Of a stretch of DNA of 64,000 nucleotides, positions 16,727 to 25,605 are shown piece after piece. Position numbers and translations under genes: made by a program. Under the pieces are notes generated by a model. It saw only the letters and a list, made by a program, of their open reading frames with translations, was not told the DNA's origin and searched no databases. The stretch is from Gluconobacter frateurii (GTDB taxonomy: Bacteria > Pseudomonadota > Alphaproteobacteria > Acetobacterales > Acetobacteraceae). Where the stretch lies: assembly GCF_002723955.1 (NCBI RefSeq), contig NZ_BEWN01000001.1:868001-932000 (forward strand). The letters are read 5' to 3'. Each line of letters opens with the position of its first letter. Within the stretch, counting starts at the first letter, position 1.

Positions 16727-17751
16727 TTGACGTGCGGAGGCACGTGAATCTGTGGCTTCTGGCTCTTGTTCCGGTTCTGGCGCTCGTGATGCTAGGTGCT
16801 CTGGAAGTCGGGGCGAGCGGTATCGGGATTGGTTCGTTGCTGCATGGTTCCGAGGATGCGGGCAGATCCTTATCCTGGATGGTAATGGCCCATATCCGCG
16901 CACCGCGTGTTGTTCTCTCCGCAATGGCGGGCGCAGCTCTCGGAACGGCGGGAACGGTCATGCAGGGTCTGTTCCGCAACCCATTGGCTGATCCCGGTCT
17001 GATTGGTGTGTCTTCAGGCGCTGCACTCGCTGCCGCCTGTGTGATCGTTCTGGGCGTCGATATGGCGCAGCCAGGCCTGCTCAATGGTTGGGCAGTTCCC
17101 ATTGCCGGAATGGCGGGAAGCTTTCTGGTCACGATCCTGCTGTATGTGTTTGCAACCCGGGCAGGTATTACCTCCGTAACGACAGTTCTGCTGGCTGGTG
17201 TTGCTTTCGGGGCTTTTTCGGGTGCTTTGACAGGCATCCTTATTTTCCGGGCCAATGATACGGCGTTACGGGACCTGACATTCTGGACGCTCGGGAGTTT
17301 TTCTGGTGCGAACTGGGAGCGTATCGGGCTTCTCACGCCTTTCCTGCTCGTCTCAGGGATTATCGCCACCCGCATTGCCGCACCTTTGAATGCGATGCTG
17401 TTGGGGGAGGCTGATGCTGCGCTGATGGGTTATCCCGTTGAACGTACCAAGCGGCTGGCCATGCTGGCGGTCGCCGCATCCGTTGGACCAGTTGTCGCAT
17501 TTGTGGGGGCTATTGGTTTTATCGGCGTTGTCGTGCCCCATCTGGTGCGACTGGTGACGGGGCCAGATCATCGCTTTGTTCTCCCGGGAAGCGCTTTGCT
17601 GGGAGCGATCCTTCTGACTGCGGCGGATACGGTGTCCCGCGTTATCGCGGCGCCCGCAGAACTGCCGGTTGGCATTGTAACCGCAGCTCTGGGGACACCG
17701 GTTTTTGTCTGGCTTCTTAGCCGTATTCATGGAGCGGATATTCCGTCATGA
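16723..17751 (+). CDS. hmuU: Heme ABC transporter permease HmuU
   Basis: 342-residue FecCD/BtuC-family inner-membrane permease with about 10 membrane segments. Family motifs include MQGLFRNPLADPGLIGVSSG (about residues 81-100) and GFIGVVVPHLVRL near residue 268. Coupled by 4-base overlaps to hmuT upstream and hmuV downstream, giving a complete heme importer. Confidence 0.93.
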   Translation: MIDVRRHVNLWLLALVPVLALVMLGALEVGASGIGIGSLLHGSEDAGRSLSWMVMAHIRAPRVVLSAMAGAALGTAGTVMQGLFRNPLADPGLIGVSSGAALAAACVIVLGVDMAQPGLLNGWAVPIAGMAGSFLVTILLYVFATRAGITSVTTVLLAGVAFGAFSGALTGILIFRANDTALRDLTFWTLGSFSGANWERIGLLTPFLLVSGIIATRIAAPLNAMLLGEADAALMGYPVERTKRLAMLAVAASVGPVVAFVGAIGFIGVVVPHLVRLVTGPDHRFVLPGSALLGAILLTAADTVSRVIAAPAELPVGIVTAALGTPVFVWLLSRIHGADIPS

Positions 17752-18590
17752 CGCTTGAAATCCAGAATGTTTCCACGTCGGTGAATGGACGAAGTCTTGT
17801 CCGGAATCTCGACCTGTCACTGGCTGCCGGAGAGACTGTTGCCGTCATTGGGCCGAATGGAGCGGGCAAAAGCACCTTACTGAAACTGGCCTGCGGGTTA
17901 ATGCATCTGCAGCAGGGTTCTGTCAGTTTCGAAGGAAAGAGCATCAGCCACCTCTCAAACAGCGAACTAGCAAAGCGTCGGGCATTGTTGCCGCAGGAAT
18001 GTCCAATGCGGGCAAGGTTTACGGCTCTGGAGCTTGTTCTGATGGGAACGGCCATTTCAGGCCAGTCCCGACCGGCTTCGGAGAGGGCTGCGGCCGCGCA
18101 GACTGCGCTGGAGCATGTGGGGCTTTCTGCATTCGCTGCCCGTGATGTCATGACCTTGTCAGGAGGGGAGCGGCAGCGTGTTCATCTGGCTCGCGTACTG
18201 GCCCAGCTTGAGATTGCGGCGCAGGATAACGCACCGGGATTTCTACTGCTGGATGAACCGTTGTCAGCGCAGGATATGGCGCGGCAGAGGCTAGTTCTTC
18301 AGATTGCTGGAACACATGCGCGGCGAGGGGGCGGTGTTCTTCTTGTCCTGCATGATCTGAACTGGGCTGCTGCCTGTGCTGATCGGGTTGTAGTCATGAA
18401 CAACGGTGAGATACAGGCCCAGGGTACGCCTCAGGAGGTCCTGACCTCCCAACTGCTGAATGACGTTTTTGGAATTCCGGACGGCTGTATACATCATCAT
18501 GACAGTTCCGGCCGACCCTATGTTGTCCCCCATGATCTCGTCATGTCGGGCAGAACATCAAACAAGGAGACATCATGTATATTGCAATGA
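17748..18590 (+). CDS. hmuV: Heme ABC transporter ATPase HmuV
   Basis: 280-residue ABC ATPase energising HmuU. Walker A GPNGAGKST (35-43, K41), signature LSGGERQR (about 141-148), Walker B FLLLDEPLS and the switch His in LVLHDLNW are all intact. The gene end overlaps the start of the IsdG-like gene by 16 bases, so the two are translationally linked. Confidence 0.93.
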   Translation: MTLEIQNVSTSVNGRSLVRNLDLSLAAGETVAVIGPNGAGKSTLLKLACGLMHLQQGSVSFEGKSISHLSNSELAKRRALLPQECPMRARFTALELVLMGTAISGQSRPASERAAAAQTALEHVGLSAFAARDVMTLSGGERQRVHLARVLAQLEIAAQDNAPGFLLLDEPLSAQDMARQRLVLQIAGTHARRGGGVLLVLHDLNWAAACADRVVVMNNGEIQAQGTPQEVLTSQLLNDVFGIPDGCIHHHDSSGRPYVVPHDLVMSGRTSNKETSCILQ

Positions 18591-18889
18591 ACCGCTTCAA
18601 GGTGCGCCCTGACAGCGAAGAGGCTTTCCGCCAGCGCTGGCTGGAACGCGAAGTTCTTCTCAAGACGGTACCGGGTTTTGTCAGCTTCCAGTTCCTGCAA
18701 GGGCCAAACCGGGAGGATCATATTCTCTATGCCTCCCATACCGTCTGGGAGTCCTATGACGCTTTTGTCGGATGGACACAGTCGGAGCAGTTCCGCGCTG
18801 CTCATGCTGGTGCGGGGCAGGGCAAGGTTCTGACAGTAGGGCCGCCAGTGTTCGAGGGGTTTCAGGTTCTGCAGAATATTGAAATCTGA
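18575..18889 (+). CDS. IsdG/HmoA-like heme-degrading monooxygenase
   Basis: 104-residue dimeric ferredoxin-fold protein of the antibiotic biosynthesis monooxygenase superfamily. The IsdG catalytic triad is matched by N6, W67 and H77 at almost exactly the family positions, and the TVWES...FxxWTxSExFRxAH pattern is characteristic. It overlaps hmuV, so it belongs to the heme operon and probably degrades imported heme by a non-canonical route. Finding it together with a HemO-type oxygenase is unusual. A heme chaperone role is an alternative. Confidence 0.82.
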   Translation: MYIAMNRFKVRPDSEEAFRQRWLEREVLLKTVPGFVSFQFLQGPNREDHILYASHTVWESYDAFVGWTQSEQFRAAHAGAGQGKVLTVGPPVFEGFQVLQNIEI

Positions 18890-18950
18890 CATGCGATCGC
18901 CGAACAGAAACGAAAGTTCGTGATTGCGCGTTTTTGTTCGGGTTGTCACA

Positions 18951-18976
18951 CTGACCTGAAAATCATGTCAGGTCAG
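18951..18976. repeat. Perfect inverted repeat abutting the glpR start
   Basis: Arms CTGACCTGA (18951-18959) and TCAGGTCAG (18968-18976), 8-base loop, ending 5 bases before the glpR ATG. As RNA it would mask the glpR ribosome-binding region; as DNA it could be an operator. It might also end heme-operon transcription, although no T-run follows. Confidence 0.6.
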
Positions 18977-18981
18977 TCCCT

Positions 18982-19767
18982 ATGAGCAATCTTTCCGTCC
19001 GGATTAATCCTCGCCAGGAGCAGATCATTCGCCTGGTTCGGAGCCAGGGATATGTCTCCAATGAGGACTTGGCCCAACAGTTTGATGTGGCAGTCCAGAC
19101 GATCCGGAGAGATATCGGCTTCCTGGCGGAGCAGGGGCTTCTGACTTGGCATCATGGGGGCGCCACACCGAACTCCACTATTGAAAACATCGCCTATAAC
19201 GAACGGCAGATCCTGAACCTCAAGGCCAAAGACGCGATCGGGCGATGCGCGGCCGGCCTCATTCCAGATCGTTCGTCCCTCTTTATCAATATTGGCACCA
19301 CAACCGAGGCTTTTGCTCGTTCGCTTGGTGGCCATCGTGATTTGCGGGTGGTGACCAATAACCTGCATGTGGCTTCCCTGATTTCTGGGCGGCCTGATTT
19401 TCGAACGGTGATCTGTGGGGGAGAGCTACGTCCGAAGGATGGCGCAATCCTGGGCGCTGCGGCAATCGAGACGCTGGATTCCTTTCGAACCGAATATGGT
19501 GTGATCGGGATCAGCGGAATTGCGGAAGACGGAACGCTGCTGGATTTCGACCTATCTGAAATTCAGTGCGCGCGAACAATCCTCCGTAATTCCCAGCGGG
19601 TTCTATTACTTGCCGATCATACGAAATTCAGCCGCTTACCTATGGGACGTGTGGGTGGCCTTGCGGATATTGATGATCTGATCACGGACCGGCCTGTTTC
19701 AGAAGAGTTCAAAGCCCTCCTGGACGCCGCGAACGTCACACTCCATATCGCCCAAACATCACAGTAG
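18982..19767 (+). CDS. glpR: Glycerol-3-phosphate regulon repressor GlpR (DeoR family)
   Basis: 261-residue repressor expected to be released by glycerol 3-phosphate. The HTH (VSNEDLAQQFDVAVQTIRRD, about 25-44) and a canonical effector domain (INIGTTTEAFARSL; GGELRPKDGAILG; DHTKFSR) are standard for GlpR, unlike the two atypical DeoR proteins in the polyol locus. It directly precedes glpD-glpF-glpK. CGAACA/TGTTCG half-sites in 18901-18940 and a GlpR-like operator before glpD suggest autoregulation and control of the operon. Confidence 0.9.
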   Translation: MSNLSVRINPRQEQIIRLVRSQGYVSNEDLAQQFDVAVQTIRRDIGFLAEQGLLTWHHGGATPNSTIENIAYNERQILNLKAKDAIGRCAAGLIPDRSSLFINIGTTTEAFARSLGGHRDLRVVTNNLHVASLISGRPDFRTVICGGELRPKDGAILGAAAIETLDSFRTEYGVIGISGIAEDGTLLDFDLSEIQCARTILRNSQRVLLLADHTKFSRLPMGRVGGLADIDDLITDRPVSEEFKALLDAANVTLHIAQTSQ

Positions 19768-19831
19768 AGCGCGAAAAAAAGAACACTAATCTGTTATAAA
19801 ACGAATAAGGCTCTTTACTTTATCGTTCAAT

Positions 19832-19849
19832 ATGCGCGAAAACGAACAT
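19832..19849. promoter_or_regulatory. GlpR operator upstream of glpD
   Basis: ATGCGCGAAAACGAACAT matches the E. coli GlpR operator consensus (ATGTTCGWTAWCGAACAT) at 15 of 18 positions. A further AAAACGA...TCGTTTT inverted repeat overlaps it downstream, and the site is about 40 bases from the glpD start. Confidence 0.65.
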
Positions 19850-19887
19850 CAGATGCTCGTTTTGGAGCGTGGTGACAGGAGAGTGTT

Positions 19888-21468
19888 ATGTCATCGATTC
19901 GTGAAGTTTCACCCTTGAACCGGGAAAGCGCGCCTTATGACGTGCTTGTCGTCGGTGGGGGCATTAACGGCTGTGGTATCGCGCGTGACGCTGCAGGCCG
20001 TGGCGCTAGCGTTCTGCTTGTCGAGCAGGACGATCTGGCAAGCCATACCTCTTCTGCGAGCACAAAGCTGATCCATGGCGGGCTTCGGTATCTTGAATAC
20101 TACGAGTTCCGCCTGGTTCGTGAGGCCCTGATCGAGCGTGAGCGACTGTTGAAGATCGCACCGCATATTATCTGGCCCATGCGCTTTGTTCTGCCGCATT
20201 CCAAGATACTTCGCCCCGCCTGGCTGCTTCGGACCGGGCTGTTCCTGTACGATCACCTGTGTACGACCATGACGCTGCCGAAGACTCGCGCCGTCAATCT
20301 GCGTACCGATGTGACGGGTCGTCCGCTCAAGAGCGAATATGTGCGTGGCTTCGAATATTCTGATGGCTGGGTGCAGGATAGTCGGCTTGTCGTACTGAAT
20401 GCCATGGATGCTGAGCGTCTGGGGGCTTCGATCAACACACGCACACAGCTGATTCATGCGGAGCGTGGCTCACAGCTTTGGACGGCTACTCTTCTTGACC
20501 GCGCAAGTGGCGAGACACGGACTGTTCAGGCGAAGACAATCATCAACGCTGCCGGTCCTTGGGTCGCAGAACTGCTTCAGGATCGTGTTGGCGTTGCCAG
20601 CAAGAACAAGGTGCGGCTGGTCAAGGGCAGTCACATCGTTGTGCCGCGATTGTTCGAGAGCAAGCAGGCATACATCCTTCAGAATCCCGACAAGCGCATC
20701 GTGTTTGCCATCCCGTATGAGCAGGACTTCACGCTGATCGGCACGACGGACGTTCCCTGGGAGCAGGACCCAGGCAAGGTGGAGATTTCGAAGGACGAGA
20801 TCCAGTATCTCTGCGAGAGCGTGAACCGCTATTTCCAGAAATCAGTCAGCCCGGATGATGTGGTCTGGACGTATGCTGGCGTTCGTCCTCTGTATGATGA
20901 CAATTCGGGCAATGCGTCTGCTGTCACCCGTGACTATGTGCTGGATGTTGACGCCTCTGGCGCGCCGATCCTCTCTGTTTTCGGCGGCAAGATCACGACG
21001 TTCCGCAAGCTGGCAGAGCATGCGCTTGAAAAACTTGTGACGTATCTTCCTGCATTTGGAGGTCCATCCTGGACGGCGGACACACCGCTGCCGGGTGGTG
21101 ATTTCGCGCCAGCCGATTTCGATCGTCAGGTTGCGAAGCTTCAAGCTTATGCCCCTCATCTGACGCCGAAAACAGCATGGCGTCTGGTCCGGAATTACGG
21201 CTTGCGGGCGTTCGATATCGCGACGGCTGCTGAAACCGAAATGGGCCAATGGTTCGGTACGACGCTGAGTGCCCGTGAAGTCGATTATCTGATCGACAAC
21301 GAATGGGCGCGCTCGGCTGAGGACATCCTGTGGCGCCGGTCCAAGCTTGGTCTGTTCATGACGGATGCGGAGAAGGCGTCCCTCCAGACCTATATCGAGG
21401 AACGCGTCGAGACGGGTCGTCCGGCGGGTTCCGAAACAACACAGACATGGCGGCAGGACGTCGCCTGA
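19888..21468 (+). CDS. glpD: Aerobic glycerol-3-phosphate dehydrogenase GlpD
   Basis: 526-residue FAD enzyme at the inner membrane that oxidises sn-glycerol 3-phosphate to dihydroxyacetone phosphate and reduces quinone. The FAD motif VVGGGINGCGIARDAAGRG is at about residues 23-41; STKLIHGGLRYLEYYEFRLV and the GxxRPLYDD and SVFGGKITTFRKLAE blocks are diagnostic. First gene of glpDFK. Confidence 0.96.
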   Translation: MSSIREVSPLNRESAPYDVLVVGGGINGCGIARDAAGRGASVLLVEQDDLASHTSSASTKLIHGGLRYLEYYEFRLVREALIERERLLKIAPHIIWPMRFVLPHSKILRPAWLLRTGLFLYDHLCTTMTLPKTRAVNLRTDVTGRPLKSEYVRGFEYSDGWVQDSRLVVLNAMDAERLGASINTRTQLIHAERGSQLWTATLLDRASGETRTVQAKTIINAAGPWVAELLQDRVGVASKNKVRLVKGSHIVVPRLFESKQAYILQNPDKRIVFAIPYEQDFTLIGTTDVPWEQDPGKVEISKDEIQYLCESVNRYFQKSVSPDDVVWTYAGVRPLYDDNSGNASAVTRDYVLDVDASGAPILSVFGGKITTFRKLAEHALEKLVTYLPAFGGPSWTADTPLPGGDFAPADFDRQVAKLQAYAPHLTPKTAWRLVRNYGLRAFDIATAAETEMGQWFGTTLSAREVDYLIDNEWARSAEDILWRRSKLGLFMTDAEKASLQTYIEERVETGRPAGSETTQTWRQDVA

Positions 21469-21505
21469 TCTTCTTCTCTTCAATTCTCATGTCGGATATC
21501 CGGTC

Positions 21506-22408
21506 ATGTCAGAGAATAAACGCTACCTTGGTGAACTCCTTGCTGAGTTCTTTGCTGTCGCCATCATCATCCTCTTCGGAGATGGCGTGGCGGCCATGTA
21601 TTCGCTTTACGATCCCAGCCCGTACAAGACGGCGTATTGGGGCGTCTGTATCGTCTGGGGACTGGCCGTCACGGTTGCGATTTACGCGACCGGTGCGGTC
21701 AGTGGGACGCACGCCAACCCAGCCGTGACGCTTTCACTCGCACTCTTCCGTGGGTTTTCATGGAAGAAGGTCGTGCCCTATATGGGAGCTCAGGTACTGG
21801 GTGGCCTGGCGGGTGCGGCATTGGTGTATTCGCTCTATGTGCCGGTTATTGACCACTACAATGCCGCTCATGGCCTGACGCGTGCGCTTGATGGCGGCTC
21901 TGCTGGCGTGTTCTTCACACACCCGGGCGATTTCATCAGCGTCGCTCATGCGTTCTGGGATGAAGCTGTTCTGACCGGTATTCTGGTGTTCGGTATTTTC
22001 GCCGTAACCTGCCAGTACAACACGCAGGCACCGCAGGCGAATTCCGGGGCGCTGATTATTGGTCTTCTGGTAGCCATCATCGGTGCATCTGCCGGTTATC
22101 TTGAGGCCTGGGCCATTAACCCGGCTCGTGACTTCGGCCCACGTCTGTTCTGCTTCTTTGCAGGGTGGGGACAGGCTGCCATTCCGGCACCGTCAAACTA
22201 CTGGTGGGTTCCGATTGCAGCACCCATGGTTGGTGGCCCAATCGGCGCCGCTATCTATCAGTACGGTCTGCGTCCCTTCATGCCGCGGGTGTCTGTCGTG
22301 ACGACGTCGTCCGTATCTGAAGCGCTAAACATGTCTGAACCCGTTCTTGTTGTCTCGAACCCTTCCATGCCTGCTTCAACAGGCCCCGTCATCGACAAGG
22401 TCTCCTGA
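21506..22408 (+). CDS. glpF: Glycerol facilitator GlpF (aquaglyceroporin)
   Basis: 300-residue MIP-family channel for glycerol uptake. Both half-helix NPA motifs are present (HANPAVTL and [10 protein letters not shown]), and the Asp after the second NPAR is the glycerol-facilitator marker. The ATG at 21506 begins [11 protein letters not shown], 37 bases after glpD; the longer frame from 21365 overlaps glpD and is rejected. The C-terminal 40 residues are a polar tail. Confidence 0.95.
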   Translation: MSENKRYLGELLAEFFAVAIIILFGDGVAAMYSLYDPSPYKTAYWGVCIVWGLAVTVAIYATGAVSGTHANPAVTLSLALFRGFSWKKVVPYMGAQVLGGLAGAALVYSLYVPVIDHYNAAHGLTRALDGGSAGVFFTHPGDFISVAHAFWDEAVLTGILVFGIFAVTCQYNTQAPQANSGALIIGLLVAIIGASAGYLEAWAINPARDFGPRLFCFFAGWGQAAIPAPSNYWWVPIAAPMVGGPIGAAIYQYGLRPFMPRVSVVTTSSVSEALNMSEPVLVVSNPSMPASTGPVIDKVS

Positions 22409-22433
22409 TCTGTCCGTTTCCGGAGTAAGTACC

Positions 22434-23984
22434 ATGACACAGAAAGACTGCATCCTGGCGATCGATCAGGGCACCACGTCAACCCGCAGCATTGTTTTTG
22501 ATCGCAATGCAAAGGCTCTGTCGATTTCTCGCAGCGAATTCCCCCAGCATTACCCTGAACTGGGCTGGGTGGAGCACGACGTCGAAGATATCTGGGAAGA
22601 TGTTCTTGAAACGGCAAAGGAAGCTGTTTCAACGGCGGGTGGTATCGGTCGTATCGCTGCGATCGGGATCACGAACCAGCGCGAGACGGTAGTGATCTGG
22701 GATCGCAAGACGGGCAAGCCTATTCATAACGCTCTTGTCTGGCAGGATCGTCGGACGGCCAATGAGTGCAACCGGCTGCGGGAGCAGGGGGCAGAAGAGA
22801 TCATTCGGGACAAGACCGGCCTCCTGCTGGACCCCTACTTCTCAGCCAGCAAGATTGCCTGGACGCTTGATCATGTTCCCGGTGCGCGCCAGCGTGCGGA
22901 AGCTGGAGAGCTTGCCGCCGGCACGATTGACAGTTTTCTCCTGTGGCGTCTGACAGGTGGCAAGAAACATGCCACAGACATCACGAATGCCTGCCGCACG
23001 TCCCTGTTCAACATTCATACCCTCCAGTGGGACGATGAACTGTTGAGCCTGTTCAACGTGCCTCGTGCGCTTCTTCCAGAAGTGCAGGACAACAGTGGCG
23101 AGTTTGGTCGGACGGACCCGGAACTGTTCGGGGAATCTGTTGTCATCGGTGGGATGGCTGGCGACCAGCATGCGGCGCTCATTGGGCAGGCCTGTTTTGA
23201 AGAAGGCATGGCCAAGGCCACCTATGGTACGGGCTGCTTTATGCTGCTCAATACCGGGGAAAAGCCGATCCAGTCCAACAACCGTCTTCTGACGACGATT
23301 GGTTATCGCATTGGTAACAAGACGACTTATGCGCTTGAAGGCTCCATCTTTGTGGCTGGTGCTGGCATCAAGTGGCTGCGCGATGGGTTGCAACTCATCA
23401 CCCATGCGTCCCAGACCGACGACATGGCAATGCGTATTCCTGACAGCCATGGCGTGTACATGGTGCCGGCGTTCGTTGGCCTTGGCGCACCTCATTGGGA
23501 CCCGGAAGCTCGTGGCATGATCTGCGGCCTTACGCTGGGTTCAACGCAGGCGCATATTGCCCGTGCGATGCTGGAATCCGTCGCTTACCAGACGTATGAC
23601 TTGGTTCACGCCATGCGTCAGGATGGAGCCATGCGCGCCAAGACCCTGCGTATTGACGGCGGTATGGCTGCGAATGACTGGTTCGCCCAGTTCCTGGCCA
23701 GCATGCTGAAGGCTGACGTCGAGCGCCCTGTGAATGTCGAGACCACCGCGATCGGTGCCGCCTTCCTGGCCGGGCTGCACGTGGGGCTGTGGAAAGATCT
23801 TGATGAAGTCGCTGCCACCTGGGAGCAGGAACGTCTGTTCTCTCCGAAGATGGACCCTGCACAGCGTCGCATCATGATTGATGGGTGGCAAAATGCTGTT
23901 CAGCGCACCCTGACGCCACATGCAGCGAGTGCCGTTTCCGCGCGTTCGCCAGCACCAAAGGTTAGTACAGTTCAGGCAGCCTGA
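22434..23984 (+). CDS. glpK: Glycerol kinase GlpK
   Basis: 516-residue FGGY kinase making sn-glycerol 3-phosphate. The N-terminal [17 protein letters not shown], the [17 protein letters not shown] block, the [14 protein letters not shown] segment and the C-terminal [16 protein letters not shown] motif are all diagnostic. ATG at 22434 is preceded by CCGGAGTAAG. Last gene of the operon, followed by a rho-independent terminator. Confidence 0.97.
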   Translation: MTQKDCILAIDQGTTSTRSIVFDRNAKALSISRSEFPQHYPELGWVEHDVEDIWEDVLETAKEAVSTAGGIGRIAAIGITNQRETVVIWDRKTGKPIHNALVWQDRRTANECNRLREQGAEEIIRDKTGLLLDPYFSASKIAWTLDHVPGARQRAEAGELAAGTIDSFLLWRLTGGKKHATDITNACRTSLFNIHTLQWDDELLSLFNVPRALLPEVQDNSGEFGRTDPELFGESVVIGGMAGDQHAALIGQACFEEGMAKATYGTGCFMLLNTGEKPIQSNNRLLTTIGYRIGNKTTYALEGSIFVAGAGIKWLRDGLQLITHASQTDDMAMRIPDSHGVYMVPAFVGLGAPHWDPEARGMICGLTLGSTQAHIARAMLESVAYQTYDLVHAMRQDGAMRAKTLRIDGGMAANDWFAQFLASMLKADVERPVNVETTAIGAAFLAGLHVGLWKDLDEVAATWEQERLFSPKMDPAQRRIMIDGWQNAVQRTLTPHAASAVSARSPAPKVSTVQAA

Positions 23985-24008
23985 TCGCTCTCCAGGTCTG
24001 TCTGATAT

Positions 24009-24048
24009 GGCCGGTTAGTTCGTCGGGGGACGATAACCGGCCTTTTTT
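24009..24048 (+). terminator. Rho-independent terminator of glpDFK
   Basis: Stem GGCCGGTTA / TAACCGGCC with an inner CGTC/GACG pairing, followed directly by TTTTTT. It also separates glpK from the convergent mqo gene. Confidence 0.92.
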
Positions 24049-24069
24049 ATTGGGGCTGCGTCTGAGACA

Positions 24070-25563
24070 TCAGTTTTCGATCTGCAAGGTTTGGGCTGTG
24101 TCCCGGCGAAGTGCACGGCAGAGGTCCGGATCGGTCTTCAGATCCACTCCATAAGCCGGGAAGATTTCTTTAAGACGGGGCAGCCACCCAGCCGTAGTCA
24201 CGTTCTGCGGGAAGCATTTCTCAACGACCTGCAAAGCTACCGACGCAGCAATGGACGCACCCGGTGAGGCGCCAAGAACAGCCACAAGAGACTGGTCGGA
24301 ACTGCGGACCAGCTCTGTCCCAAAGCGCAGGACACCGTGCAGTCCGTTATCCGGCTTGATGATCTGAACGCGTTGCCCTGCGACGATTTTCGTCCACTGA
24401 CTCTCGCTTGCACGTGGGTAGAAGTTGAGAAGGGAGCGGAAGCGTTTGTGATCGCTCTGTGTGACTTCCCGAACCAGATAATTCATCAGAGACAGATTAT
24501 CTTTGGCGGCTGTGACTGCAGGAATGATGTTTCCACCATTCAGGGACCGGAAATAATCCATCCATGAACCGCTCTTGAGAAACTTCGTGGAAAATCCGGC
24601 ATAGGGCCCAAAGAGCAAGCAGGATTTGCCATCAATCACGCGGGTATCAAGGTGAGGGACGGACATGGGAGGCGATCCGACCGGGGCTTTTCCGTAAACC
24701 TTTGCATGGTGGCGTTGGGTGATGGCTGGATCAGTACACTGCAGCCACAGACCGCTGACCGGGAAGCCCGCGTATCGGTACGCTTCCGGGATACCGGATT
24801 TTTGAAGCAGGGGCAGGGCCGCCCCGCCCGCTCCAACAAAAACAAACCGCGTCAGAACGGAGCGCCTTGCACCCGTCTGCGTGTTGACCCCCGTCACACG
24901 CCACCGACCATCCGTTGTTTTGACGAGATCCGTAACACGGTGGCGATAGAAGCTATGGAAACCTGTTTCTTTTTCGAGGCTGGAAAACAGGCTGCGCGTT
25001 AGTGAACCGAAATCGACATCCGTTCCACTACGGATCCGCGTGGCTGCTACCGGGACGGACGGATCGCGCCCTTCCATGGCCAATGGAGCCCAGTCGGCAA
25101 TCACAGCCGGGTCTTCGCTGTATTCCATTCCGTCAAAGCAGTGATGGCTGGCCATAGCGTCATATCTGGCCTTCAGGAACGCAACATCTTCCTTGCCCCA
25201 GACCAGACTGACATGCGGGCAGGCATGGATGAAGGAGCCAGCATCTGCGAGACGCCCGCTGCGAACCCAGTGAGACCAGAGCTGCCGGGAAATATCGAAT
25301 TCCGTATTGACCGCCAGAGCCTTGGAGATGTCCACGCTGCCATCCGGGCGCTGCGGCGTATAATTCAGCTCACAGTTCCCCGCATGGCCTGTCCCGGCAT
25401 TGTTCCAGGCTTTAGAGCTTTCCTGTCCGCAATGCTCCAGTGTTTCGAACATTGTGATGGACAGTTCGGGAGACAGTTCTTTCAGCAGTGCGGCGAACGT
25501 CGCACTCATGACACCGCCCCCGATCAGGACGACATCAGGGAACGTAGCGGAAGCTGAAGGCAT
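24070..25563 (-). CDS. mqo: Malate:quinone oxidoreductase
   Basis: 497-residue peripheral membrane flavoprotein oxidising malate to oxaloacetate with quinone as acceptor. The FAD-binding VVLIGGGVMSATFAALLKEL (about 10-29) and the mqo-specific SKAWNNAGTGHAGNCELNYTP region are present, as are the ALLGASPGAS-like segment and a full-length C-terminus. ATG at 25563. It is 42 bases downstream of the D-lactate dehydrogenase gene on the same strand and may be co-transcribed. Confidence 0.96.
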   Translation of the reverse strand: MPSASATFPDVVLIGGGVMSATFAALLKELSPELSITMFETLEHCGQESSKAWNNAGTGHAGNCELNYTPQRPDGSVDISKALAVNTEFDISRQLWSHWVRSGRLADAGSFIHACPHVSLVWGKEDVAFLKARYDAMASHHCFDGMEYSEDPAVIADWAPLAMEGRDPSVPVAATRIRSGTDVDFGSLTRSLFSSLEKETGFHSFYRHRVTDLVKTTDGRWRVTGVNTQTGARRSVLTRFVFVGAGGAALPLLQKSGIPEAYRYAGFPVSGLWLQCTDPAITQRHHAKVYGKAPVGSPPMSVPHLDTRVIDGKSCLLFGPYAGFSTKFLKSGSWMDYFRSLNGGNIIPAVTAAKDNLSLMNYLVREVTQSDHKRFRSLLNFYPRASESQWTKIVAGQRVQIIKPDNGLHGVLRFGTELVRSSDQSLVAVLGASPGASIAASVALQVVEKCFPQNVTTAGWLPRLKEIFPAYGVDLKTDPDLCRALRRDTAQTLQIEN

Positions 25564-25605
25564 TGGAGGCAGGGTCCGTAAAAGCAGAACAAAAGGAGGA
25601 GGCTC

